Of a DNA stretch of 64,000 nt, positions 61,751 to 64,000 are shown one piece after another. The position numbers and the translations under genes are program-made. The stretch covers positions 1-64,000 of the forward strand of contig NZ_JAVIXR010000009.1 of NCBI RefSeq assembly GCF_031157525.1. Direction: 5' to 3'. The first letter of the stretch is position 1, and each line of letters opens with the position of its first letter. Below the pieces are notes generated by a model. The model was not told the DNA's origin and did not search any database. It saw nothing but the letters and a program-made list of their open reading frames with translations. Source of the stretch: Marinobacter sediminicola (lineage in GTDB: Bacteria; Pseudomonadota; Gammaproteobacteria; Pseudomonadales; Oleiphilaceae).

Positions 61751-63643
61751 TTGAAACGAGACTTCAGATTATTTTGCCTGCTACTCATGTTTTTGACGTC
61801 CGTGACGGCTTTTTCTGCGGAGCAGGCCGCTATATGGAGTGAATATTCCAAGCGGGTGGAGCTGTCTCGTTTCGTTGATTATTGGCAAGAACCAGAAGAC
61901 GCTACCGACATTGGTCACGTTGTCCGCTTAAGCGAGGACGCCTGGACGCGTAATGGCAGCGACAGCGTTAATCTGGGATATGGCAAACAGATCTACTGGT
62001 TTCGCGTGGCCCTTGAAAACGCCACCAGCAGTGAAGCTAACACTTTTCTTGAAATTGGCTATCCGGTTCTCGACCACATCGAGGTGTATATCAGCCCGGG
62101 CGATGGGAGCCAGACGGCCCTGGTATTGGGCGACAAACAACCGTTTTACGATCGCCCCATCCTGCACCGCAATTTCGTTCTGCCCATTACACTTGCACCC
62201 TTTGAGAAAGCGGAGGTTTACCTACGGGTAAAAACCACCAGCTCCATGCAGCTTCCGCTAACGCTTTGGAATCAGGATGCCTTTTACTCGGTAGAACAGT
62301 CCAGAAGTATGTTTGAAGGACTGTACTACGGCATTGTGCTCGTGATGATTCTCTACCATGTGTTTGTATTCCTCGCTGTTGGCGAGAAGAGCTTTCTATA
62401 TTATGTGGCGTTCCTGGCGTCTATGCCGCTCTTTCTTTCCAGCCTCCACGGTGTGGCATTCCAGTACTTGTGGCCGGAGGCGACCTGGTGGAACGACCAG
62501 GCAATTATTGTATTTCTCAGCTTGTTGGTACTTTTTGGGGCATTTTTCACGCTGGAGTTTATAAGCGTCAGTCGGGAAAACCACCCACGGCTGAATCGGT
62601 GGACGCTTGGCATTGCTATAGCAGCGGGGGTGATGGCAGTGGCCGGTTTATTTGTGTCATATCAGCATATGATTTTGCCGACAATCATCGTGGCCGTTGT
62701 CGGTTGCACCACTCTGTTGTTGCTGAGTATTGTTCGCTGGGTCAAGAACGATCCGGCCGCACGTTACTATACCTTCGCCTGGGTGTTCTTGTTGTTCGGT
62801 GGCATTGTGCTGGCAATGAACAAGTTCACCATGTTGCCGCGTAACTTACTGACCGAGAATGCCACACAGGTTGGCTCAGCTCTTGGGGTGATTTTACTGT
62901 CAATCGCTTTGGCAGACCGCCTCAACAAAGACAAGAAACGGGTTTTCGAAGCCCAGCAGGGTGCTTTGCTTGAGGAGCGTAAAGCCAGGCTCGCCCAAGC
63001 TAAAACTCTGGATATTCAGCGTGAAGCGAACGTGTTACTTGAAGAAAGAGTGCGGGAGCGTACGCGCGATCTTGAACGCCTGAACGAGCAGCTGCTTGAG
63101 TTAAGTTCTACGGATGCGCTGACTGAGCTCAGAAACCGTGGTCACTTTGATCGGGTGTTTCAATCTGCGGTTGTGCATGCCTATCGTTACCAGGAACCCC
63201 TCTCGCTGTTGGTGCTGGATATTGATCACTTCAAGCAATTCAACGATAACCACGGCCATCTGGTAGGTGATGATTGCCTGCAGATGGTTGCCCAGTGTGT
63301 ACGCGAGTTGGTTACCCGGCCACAGGATTTGGCCGCCCGTTATGGTGGTGAGGAATTTGTTGTGCTACTGCCAAACACACCACACAAAGGCGCTCTCGAT
63401 GTTGCCGAGCGCATCCGAAAAGCGGTAGCAGCTATGGCATTTCAGCTATCCGGCCAAACACTCCATCTCACCGTCAGTGTGGGAGTGTGTACTGAGCTAC
63501 CAGCCAGTGCAGATGCCACAGAAACGCTTTTCAGCAGGGCGGATGAAGCTCTGTATCAGGCCAAGGCCAATGGCCGTAATTGTGTTGTGGCCTGGGCCGC
63601 GCCCAGCGAGGACGCGACGCTAGCCATCAATACTCAGGCGTGA
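61751..63643 (+). CDS. 7TM-DISM diguanylate cyclase
   Basis: A protein of 630 residues from a TTG at 61751, chosen because GGAG lies six bases upstream and the protein then begins MKRDFRLFCLLLMFLTSVTA, a normal signal peptide; a frame opening at the ATG 61667 would put 28 odd residues before it. A periplasmic 7TMR-DISMED2-like sensor domain, seven TMs, a coiled coil and a GGDEF domain. The catalytic motif GGEEF (residues 532-536) and the inhibitory I-site RPQD five residues before it are both intact, so it should make c-di-GMP with feedback control. Overlaps the convergent amidase gene by 10 bp. Confidence 0.9.
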   Translation: MKRDFRLFCLLLMFLTSVTAFSAEQAAIWSEYSKRVELSRFVDYWQEPEDATDIGHVVRLSEDAWTRNGSDSVNLGYGKQIYWFRVALENATSSEANTFLEIGYPVLDHIEVYISPGDGSQTALVLGDKQPFYDRPILHRNFVLPITLAPFEKAEVYLRVKTTSSMQLPLTLWNQDAFYSVEQSRSMFEGLYYGIVLVMILYHVFVFLAVGEKSFLYYVAFLASMPLFLSSLHGVAFQYLWPEATWWNDQAIIVFLSLLVLFGAFFTLEFISVSRENHPRLNRWTLGIAIAAGVMAVAGLFVSYQHMILPTIIVAVVGCTTLLLLSIVRWVKNDPAARYYTFAWVFLLFGGIVLAMNKFTMLPRNLLTENATQVGSALGVILLSIALADRLNKDKKRVFEAQQGALLEERKARLAQAKTLDIQREANVLLEERVRERTRDLERLNEQLLELSSTDALTELRNRGHFDRVFQSAVVHAYRYQEPLSLLVLDIDHFKQFNDNHGHLVGDDCLQMVAQCVRELVTRPQDLAARYGGEEFVVLLPNTPHKGALDVAERIRKAVAAMAFQLSGQTLHLTVSVGVCTELPASADATETLFSRADEALYQAKANGRNCVVAWAAPSEDATLAINTQA

Positions 63644-64000
63644 CTGTATTCCGCAGTGTGCACCGGAAAAGTCCAGGGTGAGAACTCGGACTCCAGGGCG
63701 AATGCAAGCTCCAACAGCGTGCGCTCATCCCCGAATTTACTCATAAGCTGTATCGAAACCGGCAGATTCTCTGATGTCATTGCCATGGGGACTGATATGG
63801 CCGGCGTGCCGGTAACGTTTGCCAGTGGGGAGAAGTTGGCATATTGAGTCAGGCGTTCAAACAGTATGTCAAAAGGCACTTTTGAGCTCAGGTGGCCCAG
63901 TTTTGGAGTAGTGTGTCCCAGAACCGGTGTCAGCACCGCATCGTAGGTAGACATGGCCTCCGCAAACTCGAACCTGGCGCGGCGTAACCGCCACAGCACT
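63634..64000 (-). CDS. Amidase-signature family protein, C-terminal part (5' end outside window)
   Basis: The frame runs open to the window end. The segment TYDAVLTPVLGHTTPKLG and then FSPLANVTGTPAISVPMAM plus LPVSIQLMSKFGDERTLLEL match the C-terminal third of amidase-signature hydrolases. The Ser-Ser-Lys triad lies outside the window, so activity cannot be judged. Confidence 0.85.
   Translation of the reverse strand, partial: VLWRLRRARFEFAEAMSTYDAVLTPVLGHTTPKLGHLSSKVPFDILFERLTQYANFSPLANVTGTPAISVPMAMTSENLPVSIQLMSKFGDERTLLELAFALESEFSPWTFPVHTAEYSHA

Noticed and set aside
1..64000. CRISPR arrays, tRNA, rRNA, prophage or integrase
   Set aside because: No regular spaced repeats, no recognisable RNA gene sequence, and no phage or recombinase gene was seen.

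Overview
The window looks like chromosome of a Marinobacter-like marine gammaproteobacterium. This is inferred from gene content and style (liu leucine catabolism, several beta-oxidation modules, potFGHI, an ilvG-type attenuator, a VasX-like type VI effector), not from a database search. No rRNA, tRNA, CRISPR array, transposase or integrase was recognised.

Layout. 1-9926 is a type VI secretion (T6SS) effector locus: the C-terminal part of a VgrG, a DUF4123 adaptor, a 1376-residue VasX-like pore-forming toxin, two paralogous two-TM proteins (probable immunity), a 544-residue tail-anchored protein of unknown function, and two broken copies of that last gene. 10007-19790 is a divergent cluster: an RHH-like small protein, a PspA/IM30-like protein and a DUF2170 protein on the minus strand; a YqiJ-like OB-fold membrane protein, a YqiK-like flotillin and a 1753-residue AAA ATPase on the plus strand. 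The control region between them has two identical 17-bp operators placed symmetrically around back-to-back promoters. 19820-25788 holds bioY, a zinc-ribbon/rhomboid fusion, a DUF4124 protein, an AI-2E-type permease, an MDR-type oxidoreductase and a proline racemase-family protein lacking both catalytic cysteines. 26115-28324 is a run of small stress-type genes (DUF1328, CsbD, PRC-barrel, metallothionein, two-TM protein). 29271-33254 is the polyamine ABC transporter potFGHI. 33571-36629 carries two small genes, a retinol-saturase-like flavoprotein and its TetR regulator.

36726-46419 is a leucine/isovalerate catabolic operon, liuR-liuA-liuB-liuC-liuD-liuE, followed by a peroxidase-related protein and an acyl-CoA synthetase. 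A 188-bp structured inverted-repeat element lies between liuA and liuB. 46540-55045 has a second acyl-CoA synthetase, an AraC regulator, a dehydrogenase/thiolase pair, and an SDR/dehydrogenase/thiolase operon. The 16-bp palindrome in front of liuR recurs exactly in front of the SDR operon, so one LiuR probably controls both; together they could degrade leucine and isoleucine.

55093-57328 is acetolactate synthase (ilvG plus an ACT-domain small subunit) on the minus strand, preceded by a readable leader peptide and attenuator. Divergent from it are an RND efflux pair and a 7TM diguanylate cyclase; the window ends inside an amidase gene.

All functions are from reading the translations and motifs by eye. 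Start codons were chosen from ribosome-binding sites, overlaps with the preceding gene, and signal peptides.
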